NCBI GenBank assembly: GCA_963718775.1
Contig: OY970377.1
Location: forward strand, 1,922,001 to 1,986,000
From: VRUE01 sp963718775
GTDB taxonomy: Bacteria > Actinomycetota > Thermoleophilia > Solirubrobacterales > 70-9
DNA length: 64,000 nucleotides
Reading direction: 5' to 3'
Below, in pieces: positions 48,108 through 56,700 of this stretch. The position numbers were made by a program, and so were the translations under genes. The notes beneath the pieces were generated by a model. It was not told the DNA's origin. It made no database searches and saw only the letters and a list, made by a program, of their open reading frames with translations. Every line of letters begins with the position of its first letter. The stretch's first letter is position 1.

Positions 48108-48278
48108 TCTGTTCCTTACCGTCCCGGTGGCAGAGCCGGGGTGACGACACGGGAGGGAGGTGAGAGGGATGACGGTCAAACCGGTCGATCCGGTCGCGCC
48201 GTTGCTGCTGTTTTTGAAGCAGCGGTAAGCGATCCGGGCCGGTCCTGGTCGTCTTGGTTGAGGGTCGGGACCGGCCCG

Positions 48279-48551
48279 CTAAGAGCCGGTTTTCGGCACC
48301 TTGGTCGCTTCCCCAAGGTCGTTCAACAGCTCTCCGGGCTGAACTCCCAAGCCGTCGGCGAGCCGAAGGATCGTGGTCAAGCGAGGTTCCCGCCCACCGC
48401 GCTCCATGCGCCCGATGGAGGTCATATGAAGGTCTGTGGCGCGAGCCAGGGCATCTTGGGAAAGCTTCTGGCGGTCGCGTAGTTCGCGCAAGCGCTTGCC
48501 GAAGGCTGAGCTCGCTCGCTCGCGGTCTTGATCCAATCGCGGGTCGGCCAT
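48279..48551 (-). CDS. XRE-family transcriptional regulator (candidate master repressor of the element)
   Basis: This 90-residue protein starts at ATG 48551. The HTH (about 20-72) reads 'KLSQDALARATDLHMTSIGR', 'MERGGREPRLTTILRLADGL'. It resembles the XRE protein at 46495. Four 15-bp tandem repeats lie 27-86 bp upstream of its start, between it and the divergent ParB-like gene. This placement is typical for a repressor controlling both itself and the transfer/maintenance operon. Confidence 0.85.
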   Translation of the reverse strand: MADPRLDQDRERASSAFGKRLRELRDRQKLSQDALARATDLHMTSIGRMERGGREPRLTTILRLADGLGVQPGELLNDLGEATKVPKTGS

Positions 48552-48577
48552 CGATGTAGCGTTGCCGTTTCCCGCCT

Positions 48578-48637
48578 ATTGGTCTAGAGCGCATTGGTCT
48601 AGAGCGCATTGGTCTAGGGTGCATTGGCCTAGTATGC
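48578..48637. repeat. four tandem 15-bp repeats (iteron-like), ATTGGTCTAGAGCGC
   Basis: Units are at 48578, 48593, 48608 and 48623. The first two are identical, the third reads ...TCTAGGGTGC and the fourth ...CCTAGTATGC. All keep ATTGG-Y-CTAG. They fill the space between the divergent XRE and ParB-like genes, and a related single box is at 46471. They are operator sites or origin-type iterons. Confidence 0.75.
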
Positions 48638-48793
48638 ACATTTCTTGAGCGATCGGCTTTCGCGGGGTATTCGCGACCGTCGACTCCGTTGTGCCGAGCC
48701 CGCGCCGGCATCGCCGAGCTTGTGGTGCCCTGAAGGCCGAACGTCTTCAGTTGCTTGATCCGCGGGCGAGAGTGCCTGCCGAGGGAGTTAGCC

Positions 48794-48860
48794 GGGGGGC
48801 CGATTCGCCCCCATTTTGGCACGGCATTCGCCGTGCGGGGGGCTTTGGCATCGGCCCCCC
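48794..48860 (+). promoter_or_regulatory. nested inverted repeats in the leader of the ParB-like gene
   Basis: GGGGGGCCGAT (48794-48804) pairs exactly with 48850-48860 and encloses the hairpin GCACGGC-ATTC-GCCGTGC (48819-48836). The structure ends 21 bp before the ribosome site AAAGGAG, so it would form in the mRNA leader. Confidence 0.5.
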
Positions 48861-48896
48861 ATCCGGGCGGGGCCACGGATCAAAGGAGTGATTTCC

Positions 48897-50420
48897 ATGT
48901 CCGAGCCAACCGTTGCGGTTCTCGACGTTGACGCCATCGAGGTTGCAGAGGGGTTCAACCCCCGGACCCGGTTCGATGAGGGTGAGCTAGCCACACTCGC
49001 CGCGAATCTCCGCACCACAGACGGCCTCGTTCAGCCGCTCGCCGTCCAGACGGGCGAGTCAGGCGGTTACGTCCTGATCGCCGGAGAGCGTCGGCTTCGC
49101 GCCGCTAAGCAAGCCGGGATCGAGAAGGTTCCGGTCGTCGTTCTCGACGGTGACAAGGCCAAGGTGGCCGCGCTGGCCGAGAACCTGATCCGGGTCGATC
49201 TTGATCCGGTCGAGGTCGCGCACGGACTCCAAGCGCTTGCAGACGCCGAGGGTCTGACCACCCACAAGAAGATCGCGGCGCGGATCGGCAAGTCAGCAGG
49301 GTTCGTGAGCGAGCACCTGCGCTTGCTCAAGCTCCCCGAGGGTGTGCAGCGCCACATCGCTGCCGGTCACGTTCCGGTCGCCGCCGAGCGGACCTTGCGG
49401 AACGTCGCCAAGGTCTCGCCCCGCGTTGCGGAGTGCGCCTGCGAACTGGTCGAGAAGGGGGAGATCGAGGGCCGCGACCTGGCCGAGCGTTTGGGCGAGG
49501 TCTTGTGCGCGGTTGCCGAGGGCAAGTTGCCCGACAGCCCGACGATGATCGACGCCGAACACGGCGAAAGCCTGAGCCGGATCGTCACCGACCCCGAGAA
49601 GTACGCAGCGCTCGCAGAGCGCTACCGGGCGGTGCGCTCCTATGAAGCCGGAACCGATCCGGTGATTCGGTTCTCAGAGGCCGAGGTCGATGCGGCGCGG
49701 GCGGCGGGATGCCTGGTCGAGTACACCGAGGACCGGCGCGGCTGGTCACCCACCATCGCCTACATCACCGACGTCAGCCTGGCGGTGGACCTGGCCGAGC
49801 GCGTCATCGAGCGGATCGAGCAGCGGGCCGCAGAGGAGGCAAGGGAGCAGGCCGAACTGGCCGGTGTCGATCTTTCTGACGACGCCGACTCGACGCCTGC
49901 CGAGCAGATCAAGGAGGCCCGCCGCGTCGAGCGGGCGGAGCGGAAAAAAGCCGGGGAAGATGCTCGTGACGACAACCTCGCCATAGGCCGAGCTTTGCTG
50001 GCTCGACGCGGTGCCAAGAGCCGCAAGGAACACAGCCTTGCGCGTGCGAAGGCCGTTGCCCTGGTTGTGTTGGACAACAACCCGGTCCTGGCGGCTCGCG
50101 GCCTTCGGCTCGCTTTCGAGCAGCTCCAGAAGGTCGAGGTCAAGACCCTCAAGAACGGCGAACCGCGCACGAAGGTCACCTACGCGGACGCGACCGAGTG
50201 TCAGGAGTACCTGGCGAACCGGATCGAGGAAGCACGTTCGGAGAAAGAGGTGCTTGAGCTATTGGCTGACGCGATGATCGCCGCCGAGCTAACCGACGAG
50301 TGCGAGCTACCGCAGTCGCGTCGCGTCAACTATGGCCTGCGGGGTTACTCGGCAGTCGAGAAGGTGCTTGCCGACGACATTAAGGCTGTCCGGCCGCGCC
50401 GTCGCAGGAAGCGCAGCTAG
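48897..50420 (+). CDS. ParB-like nuclease/partition-domain protein of the element
   Basis: This 507-residue protein starts at ATG 48897 with AAAGGAG 8 bp upstream. The N-terminal ParB/Srx domain has 'GFNPRTRFDEGELATLAANL' and the C-motif 'LIAGERRLRAAKQAG' (about 60-74). The KorB/Spo0J-type HTH follows: 'KIAARIGKSAGFVSEHLRLL' (about 123-142). The last 250 residues are charged and helical (ERAERKKAGEDARDD), longer than plasmid ParB. No ParA is beside it, so it may regulate or mark the element's DNA rather than partition it. Confidence 0.82.
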   Translation: MSEPTVAVLDVDAIEVAEGFNPRTRFDEGELATLAANLRTTDGLVQPLAVQTGESGGYVLIAGERRLRAAKQAGIEKVPVVVLDGDKAKVAALAENLIRVDLDPVEVAHGLQALADAEGLTTHKKIAARIGKSAGFVSEHLRLLKLPEGVQRHIAAGHVPVAAERTLRNVAKVSPRVAECACELVEKGEIEGRDLAERLGEVLCAVAEGKLPDSPTMIDAEHGESLSRIVTDPEKYAALAERYRAVRSYEAGTDPVIRFSEAEVDAARAAGCLVEYTEDRRGWSPTIAYITDVSLAVDLAERVIERIEQRAAEEAREQAELAGVDLSDDADSTPAEQIKEARRVERAERKKAGEDARDDNLAIGRALLARRGAKSRKEHSLARAKAVALVVLDNNPVLAARGLRLAFEQLQKVEVKTLKNGEPRTKVTYADATECQEYLANRIEEARSEKEVLELLADAMIAAELTDECELPQSRRVNYGLRGYSAVEKVLADDIKAVRPRRRRKRS

Positions 50421-50479
50421 TAGCAAGGGGGAGGGGCGGGCGCTCTGGCCTGTCCCTCCCTCAAGCTCTGCGCCACCCG

Positions 50480-50720
50480 CCGCACCTGGCCCGCCAGCAC
50501 CGCGAGCTCAACCTTCTCGGCGGCGAGTTCCAGAGTTTCCGGCGCGGGTTGTCGTACTGGTCGAGGTGGCCGAGTTCGGGCACCGCAGTTCCAACAGGCG
50601 CTTGAGCTTGGCCCAACTTTCCGGGCCGTTCCAAACCTTCACGGCGAGGTCCAGTAGTTCAGACCGTCGCCGACGCGGCGGTTGATCGCGAGGAGGTCCG
50701 GCGAGTTCGTGTCGCCGCTG
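50480..50720 (-). pseudogene. inverted, decayed copy of ssb
   Basis: Read on the minus strand, three stretches match the live ssb gene in order and spacing: 50664-50689 with 51056-51081 (26 bp identical), 50624-50642 with about 51103-51121 (19 bp), and 50546-50571 with 51176-51201 (26 bp), plus a weaker match over the next 40 bp. The reading frame between them is broken. It is a dead paralogue lying head-on to the functional gene. Confidence 0.8.
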
Positions 50721-50840
50721 TCAGCAGCGGCCAACTGGCACCCCTGGCGTTGTCGCCGCCGTTGATTTCAGCAGCACATGCCTCCGTAAAGGGGCAGCCC
50801 GATTTCCTCACACCAGCTTGGCGCACGCCGCCCGCGCTTC

Positions 50841-50931
50841 AACCCCCACAAGGGGGGTTCCCCTCGCCTTCGGCTCGGTTCCGCGCGTTCGGTCGCACGC
50901 CCGTTCTGGCGCTCGTCAAACGAGCAACCCC
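50841..50931 (+). promoter_or_regulatory. ssb leader with mutually exclusive hairpins
   Basis: AACCCCC (50841-50847) can pair with GGGGGTT (50853-50859). The same GGGGTT can instead pair with AACCCC at 50926-50931, enclosing the perfect hairpin GCTCGT-CAA-ACGAGC (50911-50925). The second form ends 6 bp before the AAAGGAGG ribosome site. This is a possible switch for SSB synthesis. Confidence 0.4.
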
Positions 50932-50950
50932 TTCCAAAGGAGGACCCAGA

Positions 50951-51295
50951 ATGAGCGCTAACAACATCAACTGCGTCGTCGTCAACGGCAGGCTGACCGA
51001 AGACCCGAAGATCCACCCGACCAGCGGCGAGAAGGTCTACGCCATCCTGCGCGTCGCGATCAACCGCCGCGTCGGCGACGGGAAGCGGACCATCTACTAC
51101 GACGTGAAGGTTTGGAACGGCCTGGCGAAAGCCTGCGTCAAGCACCTTGGAAAAGGCAGCCTCATTTCCGCCCAAGGCCACCTCGACCAGTACGACAACC
51201 CGGAGACAAAGGAGCGCTGGAACTTCATCACCGCCGAGCAGGTCGAGTTCTGCGCCCAGCCGAAGGGCAAGGACAAAGGCGGCGAGGATGAGTAG
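50951..51295 (+). CDS. ssb: single-stranded DNA-binding protein
   Basis: This 114-residue protein starts at ATG 50951 (AGGAGGACCCAGA before it). It is an OB-fold SSB: 'INCVVVNGRLTEDPKIHPTS', 'AILRVAINRRVGDGKRTIYY', 'DVKVWNGLAKACVKHLGKGS' and 'HLDQYDNPETKERWNFITAE'. The acidic C-terminal tip is short (KGGEDE) and lacks the usual DDDIPF, so host-protein contacts may be reduced. It coats ssDNA during conjugative transfer. Its stop overlaps the next gene. Confidence 0.9.
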   Translation: MSANNINCVVVNGRLTEDPKIHPTSGEKVYAILRVAINRRVGDGKRTIYYDVKVWNGLAKACVKHLGKGSLISAQGHLDQYDNPETKERWNFITAEQVEFCAQPKGKDKGGEDE

Positions 51296-51566
51296 CGCGG
51301 AGCGAGGGGGCGCCCTGGCGGGCGCCCCCTCCGCCGATCGAGGCGAGCTGGCGGCGGCAATGACTAGGCGGGGCCGCCGCACGATCGCCACCGCCTCGTA
51401 TGAGCGCGGGTGGTCGGAGGGGTGGAATTCCGCCCTAGCTCGCGTTCAAGAATTGGGCCTCGATGCCGTGCTTGCCAACGAGGCGCGCTACTCGATGCCG
51501 GCCCAGCTGACTCTTTCCGTAGAAGAAGACTTGGAGGCGGAGGAGGCTGACGCCCAGCCGAGCTAG
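51288..51566 (+). CDS. small protein coupled to ssb, unknown function
   Basis: This is a 92-residue protein whose ATG 51288 overlaps the end of ssb (ATGAGTAG). Its body is helical, 'YERGWSEGWNSALARVQELG', with an acidic end (SVEEDLEAEEADAQPS). A GC-only hairpin (51306-51329) lies within its first codons, which could instead be the ssb terminator. Codon use and coupling favour a real gene. No family recognised. Confidence 0.6.
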   Translation: MSSAERGGALAGAPSADRGELAAAMTRRGRRTIATASYERGWSEGWNSALARVQELGLDAVLANEARYSMPAQLTLSVEEDLEAEEADAQPS

Positions 51567-51635
51567 CGACCGCCGCCGCTCGCGCAGCTCGCGGCTCGGT
51601 TCGACCGGCGCAGTCCCTACGCTGCCGCCCCTCCG

Positions 51636-51836
51636 ATGCACCGTGCCAAGGCTGTGAAGATGAGCCATGCGTGGGTCGCCGAATGCGAGGACTGCGATTG
51701 GCTGGGTGGTGATTGGAGCGATGAAGGCCTGGCCATCGAGGACGCCGAAATGCACGAACGCGGCGAACGCCACCCGTGGGAACCGGAGACCGTCGAGCCG
51801 TGGACGCCGAGCAGGCATCCAGTCCCGCCGCAATAG
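51636..51836 (+). CDS. small Cys-pair protein, unknown function
   Basis: This is a 66-residue protein. 'AECEDCDWLGGDWSDEGLAI' with 'AEMHERGERHPW' gives a CxxC followed by two His, a possible small zinc ribbon, in a very acidic chain. Start candidates are ATG 51636 and ATG 51660; neither has a strong ribosome site. Similar tiny C-x2-C...H...H proteins occur on actinobacterial mobile elements and phages. Confidence 0.55.
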   Translation: MHRAKAVKMSHAWVAECEDCDWLGGDWSDEGLAIEDAEMHERGERHPWEPETVEPWTPSRHPVPPQ

Positions 51837-51892
51837 CTTTCCGCCAGCTCTAAAAGCCGTCGCTCCTTTTGGCTTGGCAAGGCGTCTTAGCG

Positions 51893-51913
51893 AGCATTAA
51901 AAGTTTTAATGCT
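51893..51913. repeat. A/T-rich perfect palindrome (AGCATTAAAA-G-TTTTAATGCT)
   Basis: Ten-base arms around one base, in DNA of much higher GC, 57 bp after the small gene at 51836. It could be a terminator read in either direction, an operator or an easily melted site. Confidence 0.5.
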
Positions 51914-51967
51914 CCCGCCACAGGCAGCGGGCCGCGGACTGCGTTTGTTGCTCCATCGCCGTACGGG

Positions 51968-52103
51968 GGCGCTTGCCTGCCCCGTTCGTTTCATCCTGCC
52001 GCCGGCTCCTCCTCGCGCAAGGGGCTTCGCCCCTTTCCCTCGCTTCGCTCGGTGCGCCGTCGTCGTCCGGCGACTGATTGCGCTTCCAGGGCAGGCAAGC
52101 GCC
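51968..52103 (+). promoter_or_regulatory. long-range inverted repeat with inner hairpin ahead of the 52133 gene
   Basis: GGCGCTTGCCTGCCC (51968-51982) pairs perfectly with 52089-52103. Inside is AAGGGGC-TTC-GCCCCTT (52019-52035). The structure ends 17 bp before AAGGAG of the gene at 52133 and follows the same nested plan as the leaders at 48794 and 57071. Confidence 0.5.
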
Positions 52104-52132
52104 TGCCGGATAAGCGAACGAAGGAGAACGCA

Positions 52133-52534
52133 ATGAGTCGCAGCGACGCCACGCCGCAGTCCGAGCCGGGAAAGCTCACGCCAGAGAAATTGATCGCCCG
52201 GTTCTGCGGGCCGCTTGCCGCTGGCCTGCGTGCCGACCCCGGCACCACAGAGCAGGAGGACGGGACGAGGGTTAGCCGGGGATGGTGCGGCTATGTCGGC
52301 GGGCGCGGGGACGGCCTGGCGGTTGGCTTCCAAGAGGGCTACGAGTTCATGGACTACCTGACCGAGCGCGGCTGGGAGTTCGTTCACGACAAGGGCAATT
52401 GGCCCTATGTCATGTACGGCGTTTGGCAGGCGGGCGAGAAGCGCGCGATCATCGAGTATTGCGAAGGTGATTTGACCCTCTGGGAGTTCGCCGACCAGGC
52501 GAAGGCCCGCGAGTTCGCCGAGGGCTTGAACTAG
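52133..52534 (+). CDS. hypothetical protein of the element
   Basis: This 133-residue soluble protein starts at ATG 52133 (AAGGAG 9 bp upstream). It contains 'LIARFCGPLAAGLRADPGTT', then 'GFQEGYEFMDYLTERGWEFV' and 'YVMYGVWQAGEKRAIIEYCE', 'GDLTLWEFADQAKAREFAEG'. It is a compact alpha+beta chain rich in Trp/Tyr and acidic residues, with no recognisable motif. Acidic, aromatic-rich small proteins on mobile elements can be DNA mimics such as anti-restriction proteins, which is only a suggestion here. Confidence 0.65.
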   Translation: MSRSDATPQSEPGKLTPEKLIARFCGPLAAGLRADPGTTEQEDGTRVSRGWCGYVGGRGDGLAVGFQEGYEFMDYLTERGWEFVHDKGNWPYVMYGVWQAGEKRAIIEYCEGDLTLWEFADQAKAREFAEGLN

Positions 52535-52589
52535 GAGGCCGAGCCGCCGGGCGGCGCTGGCCTACCTAGTCGGCGCCGCCCCTGCGGGT

Positions 52590-53369
52590 TCAGTCAGCTC
52601 GCTTCAGCGAGCCGACCGGGTGGACGGTCCCATCATCCTGCGCAAATGGAATGACGCCCGCCACCACCTTGCCCGCCTCGATCCGCCGAGTGAGGTGATC
52701 GGGGTCGTATCGGTCGAGTTGGAGGGCGGTCCCGTAGACCAGCAAAATCTTGCCGTCGTAAACCGCTTGCGTCCTCCAAGCATCCGGCTGGACTGTCGGG
52801 AAGCTCTGCCATTCGTATGCGGGGTTGTGGTCTACGAAGTCTCGAAGTTCCAACCCGTCGCGACGATGGATCGCGCCGACTTGCGAGATGCGCGGTGCCT
52901 CAAGAACGTCAACCGGGGCGCTGGCTACCTCGAAGCCCTTTAGCTCCCTCATGTCTTCGATCTCCCCGCCCTCAATGTCGTTGTACTCGTCCCCGTCGAT
53001 GACGAAATCCAAGGCCATGCCGTCGAAATTCGTCTTGTTCTCCCAAAGGAAGACCGCGCGCGGGTGAGCCTCGCGCAAGATCGCCCGCCACGCGAGCGCG
53101 AACGTGCCGGAGACCAATGAGGCTGTCTGCACGTTGCCGGTGTAGAAATGCTGCGATGTTTGGCAGGCCCGGTGGCTAAGCGCGATCTTGTAGCGAGCGC
53201 GGTCTTCAAAAACGAGCAGGGCAGCCTCGGTGACGGACGCGATTTGCTGGCCGCAGATCAAGCAGAACTCGTCCCCTCGTTCAGCCGCCTGTATCGCTTC
53301 AACCACAGTCTCCGGCAGTAGGTCCTCGCGTACTTCGTCAGCGATTTCAAGGGTCGGTTCGATGCCCAA
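52590..53369 (-). CDS. hypothetical protein with a Cys4-like/Cys3-His zinc motif
   Basis: This is a 259-residue soluble protein. Near the N-terminus 'CLICGQQI' (about 36-43) and 'SHRACQTS' (about 64-71) together give C-x2-C...H-x2-C, a likely zinc knuckle. The rest is alpha+beta without known motifs ('FDGMALDFVIDGDEYNDIEG'). It is convergent with the 52133 gene and divergent from the relaxase across the candidate oriT. Its role on the element is unknown. Confidence 0.65.
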   Translation of the reverse strand: MGIEPTLEIADEVREDLLPETVVEAIQAAERGDEFCLICGQQIASVTEAALLVFEDRARYKIALSHRACQTSQHFYTGNVQTASLVSGTFALAWRAILREAHPRAVFLWENKTNFDGMALDFVIDGDEYNDIEGGEIEDMRELKGFEVASAPVDVLEAPRISQVGAIHRRDGLELRDFVDHNPAYEWQSFPTVQPDAWRTQAVYDGKILLVYGTALQLDRYDPDHLTRRIEAGKVVAGVIPFAQDDGTVHPVGSLKRAD

Positions 53370-53395
53370 AAGCTACCTGCACCAAACAGCAGCCA

Positions 53396-53690
53396 GCGCC
53401 CGCCGGCCGGCATCGAGCCGGCCGGCGGGCGCGGCGGCGGTCGGGGTTGGGGGTAACGCCACGCCAGCTCGATTCGACCAGCTCGCAAGCAGCAGCTAGA
53501 TCGAAGGTCACCGAGAACATCAGTGCCCCCTGCTCGAATGCCAACGCATTCCTGAGCGAGCTTTTCCCGCTGAGAGATAGGGCAGTTCCCCTAGCTCGAA
53601 GCGCCCGCTGTACCCCCAACCCCGACCGCCGACACATTATGAACCCGAACATGGGTTCCCCCAATCGGCCGGGGCGTTTGCCCGGCCACG
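53396..53690. other. oriT: candidate origin of transfer (oriT) / structured leader upstream of the relaxase
   Basis: The non-coding gap ahead of the relaxase holds: a 16-bp perfect hairpin (53396-53411 with 53417-53432, loop ATCGA); a 20-bp perfect inverted repeat GGCGGTCGGGGTTGGGGGTA (53436-53455) with 53611-53630; GAACCC-GAACAT-GGGTTC (53641-53658); and GGCCGGG...CCCGGCC near 53670-53690. MobF relaxases usually nick beside inverted repeats next to their own gene. No nic site can be fixed by eye. Confidence 0.5.
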
Positions 53691-53705
53691 GTGACTGCCT
53701 CCCGC

Positions 53706-56700
53706 ATGGTCGGAGTCACAAAGATTCAAAGAGGCAACGCCGGTTACTGGCTCGCCGCCGTCGCTGAAGGCGGCGATGACTACTACAACAAGCCCGGCGA
53801 GGCGCCGGGCGAGTGGATTGGCGAGCTGGCAGCCGAGCTTGAGCTGTCAGGCCAGGTGGACGCCGAGAGCTACAGCGCCATCCTTGAGGGCACCGATCCG
53901 ACCAGTGGCGAGCAGCTCGTCAAACGCCCCGACACTCGCTATCGCCTTCGACCGGATGGAACGGAAAAGCGCGTCGAGCCGGTGCTTGGCTACGACGTTC
54001 GATTCAGCGCGCCGAAGTCGGTTTCGATCCTCTACGCCTTGGGCGATGAGGCGACCCGCGCCCGCGTGTTGTCCGTGGTCAACGAGGCGGTACGCGAAGG
54101 GCTCGCCCACCTTGAGGACGAAGCGTGCATGGTGCAGCGCGGCAAGGGCGGCGCTCGGATCGAGCGCGGCCAGGGATTCGTCGGGATGGCCTTCCGACAC
54201 CGAATGTCGCGATCCGGCGACCCTGCCCTTCACGTCCACGTCGTTATCTCGAATCTCACCCGTGCCGCCAGCGACGGCAAATGGCTGAGCCTCGCGAGCC
54301 CGAAAGGGCGCTCGCCGCTTTGGCCTCACGGCAAGTCGGCGGGGGTCGTCTTCCAGGCCGCGCTTCGCGCCGGATTCCTACGGGAGTTCGGCTTGGACTT
54401 CGAGGCCGTGACGAACGGTTATGCCGACCTTCGAGGGTTCGGCCGCGACGTGATCGACGCACTCAGCACGCGCTCGAAAGAGATCGCGGGTTGGCTTGAG
54501 GCGCATGGCGCCGATGGTGCCTCGGCGGCGCAGACCGCCGCCTACCGGACCCGCGCCAACAAGGACTACGGCGTGGACGAAGACGACCGGCGGGGGGAGT
54601 GGGAGGCGACCGCCGAGCCCTTCGGAGTGACGCCGGCAAGCCTCGGCGAGCGGGTGGCGGAAGCGCGCCCGCGCGAACCCCGCCCGGTGACCGACGCCGA
54701 CCTTGACGCGGCACTCACGAAGTTGGAGGAGACGACTTCTCACTTCGACCGCCGTGCCCTCTTGTGGGCGCTGTGCGATCAGCTCCCCGAGGGCGCCGAT
54801 CGCGCCAGCCTTACGGCCGCGGTCGATCAGGTTCTCGCCAGCGAGCGGATCGTCTGCGTGCATGAGTCGAGCGGCCCGCTCGACTTCGACCACTACACGA
54901 CGCCGCGCCTGGCGGAAATGGAGCAGCGCTTCATCGCCAGCGCTCTTGACGGCGTAGACGCCGGTAGCGCTCAGGTCTCCCGGCCCGCCGTCGAGGCGGT
55001 CCTTGCTCGACACCCCCAGCTCGGCGACGACCAGCGCGAGCTTGTCGTCCGGCTCGTCACAGGTGGCGAGCGTGTCGTGCCGGTGGCGGCCTGGCCCGGC
55101 ACCGGCAAGACCACCGCACTCAAACCGGCGCGGGAGGTCTGGGAGGCCGCAGGCTTCAACGTGATCGGCTGCGCCACCGCCCACACCGCGAGCGGCGAGC
55201 TGCGCGACGCCGGCATTCGCGACGCGACTTCGATCCGCTCACTCTTGAATCGCACCGATGCGCTGCGGGCGCAGGGCATCATGCCCTTGCCGCGCGGCAC
55301 GGTGATCCTCGTTGACGAGGCGAGCATGACTTCGACGCCTGACCTTGAGGCGCTTCGCTTCCTCGCTTTCGAGTGCGATGGCAAGCTCGTCGTGATCGGC
55401 GACCCGAAGCAGATCGGCGCCATCGGTCCCGGCGGTCTCTACGGACACCTAACCCGAGTGATCGACACGACGACCTTGACGACGATCCGCCGTCAGCAGC
55501 TCCCCGAGGATCGCCAGCTCGTCCGGCTCGTCCATGAAGGGCGCGGATCGGAGGCGTTTGACCTGTTGCGAACCCGAGGCCGCATGATCGTCGGCGACGA
55601 TCTTCAGACGACCCTCGACGGCCTGCTCGCCGACTGGTATCGCGACTACGCGACCGGCGTAGACGCCGTGATGATCGCCCGCCGAAACCGCGACGTCGAC
55701 TACCTCAACGACTCGGCCCGCGAGCTGCGACGCGAGGCGGGGGCGCTCGGAAGCGCAGAGGTAATCGTTGGCGAGCGAGCCTTTGCGGCAGGTGATCGCG
55801 TGCTGACCCGGATCAACCGGGAAGGCGTCAACAACCGCGAGCGCTGGGACGTTCTTTCTGTTGACGCGGCAGCTCGGACGGCAACCCTTCGCCGAGTTGG
55901 GGGTGATGAGCGGACAGTGACCCTTGGGCCTGCCTACCTCAATCGAAGGCGGCTCGACGACAACGGCCCGGCCCTCGACTACGCCTATGCCTTGACCATG
56001 TTTGGCGCGCAGGGCAAGACGGTGGACCGCGCCTTTCCTTTCCTCGATGCCGGCGTGGACCTTGAGCAAGGGCTAGTCGCCCTGAGTCGGGGGCGAGAAG
56101 TCGCGAACGTCTACGCCGTTGCGTCCTCAGAGCTTGTGGACCCCGACCTTGGCCCCGGTCGCCGTGAGCTCTCGGATTCGCTTCACGACATACGTGCCGC
56201 CATCGAGCGCGAGGGCAACGACTACACCGCCGCTGAAGTCGGCATCCGGCGAAGCGTCGAGGCCATGTCGCCTAAAGGGCTTGCCGAGCGCCGCGCCGAG
56301 CTGATTGCGGCCAGTCGTGGAGCTGATCCACTTCTGCCACGCCGCAATCGTCTTGATCGCGAGGTCAGGAGCGCGGAGGGATGGGTTGGACGGCTTCGCA
56401 ACGAGCGCGAAGCGATTGAAGCGATGAAGACTCCGGCGGCCGATGAGCTGGCGCGGGTGACGAGCTGGGAAGCAGGAGCAGCTAAGCGCTTGGACCGTGC
56501 CCTGGCCGAACGAGAGGCGTTGCCCGAGCCCAGCCCGGCCGTCGAGTCCAGGCCGCTCGATCCAGCACTTCACCTTGAGGCCGTTTTGATCGACCGACGA
56601 ATTGACCACCTTGCACGCCGAGAGATTGAAGGCGCTCGCAGCGAACCGAACACGATCATCTACCAGACGCTAGGCACCTATCCGCACGCCGATCCCGACA

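Noticed and set aside
48578..48637. CRISPR array
   Set aside because: The repeats are 15 bp, directly abutting, and have no spacers or cas genes.
51306..51329. Terminator ending the ssb transcript
   Set aside because: The hairpin is strong but lies within the coupled downstream frame and has no T-run. It is kept as part of that gene's early codons.
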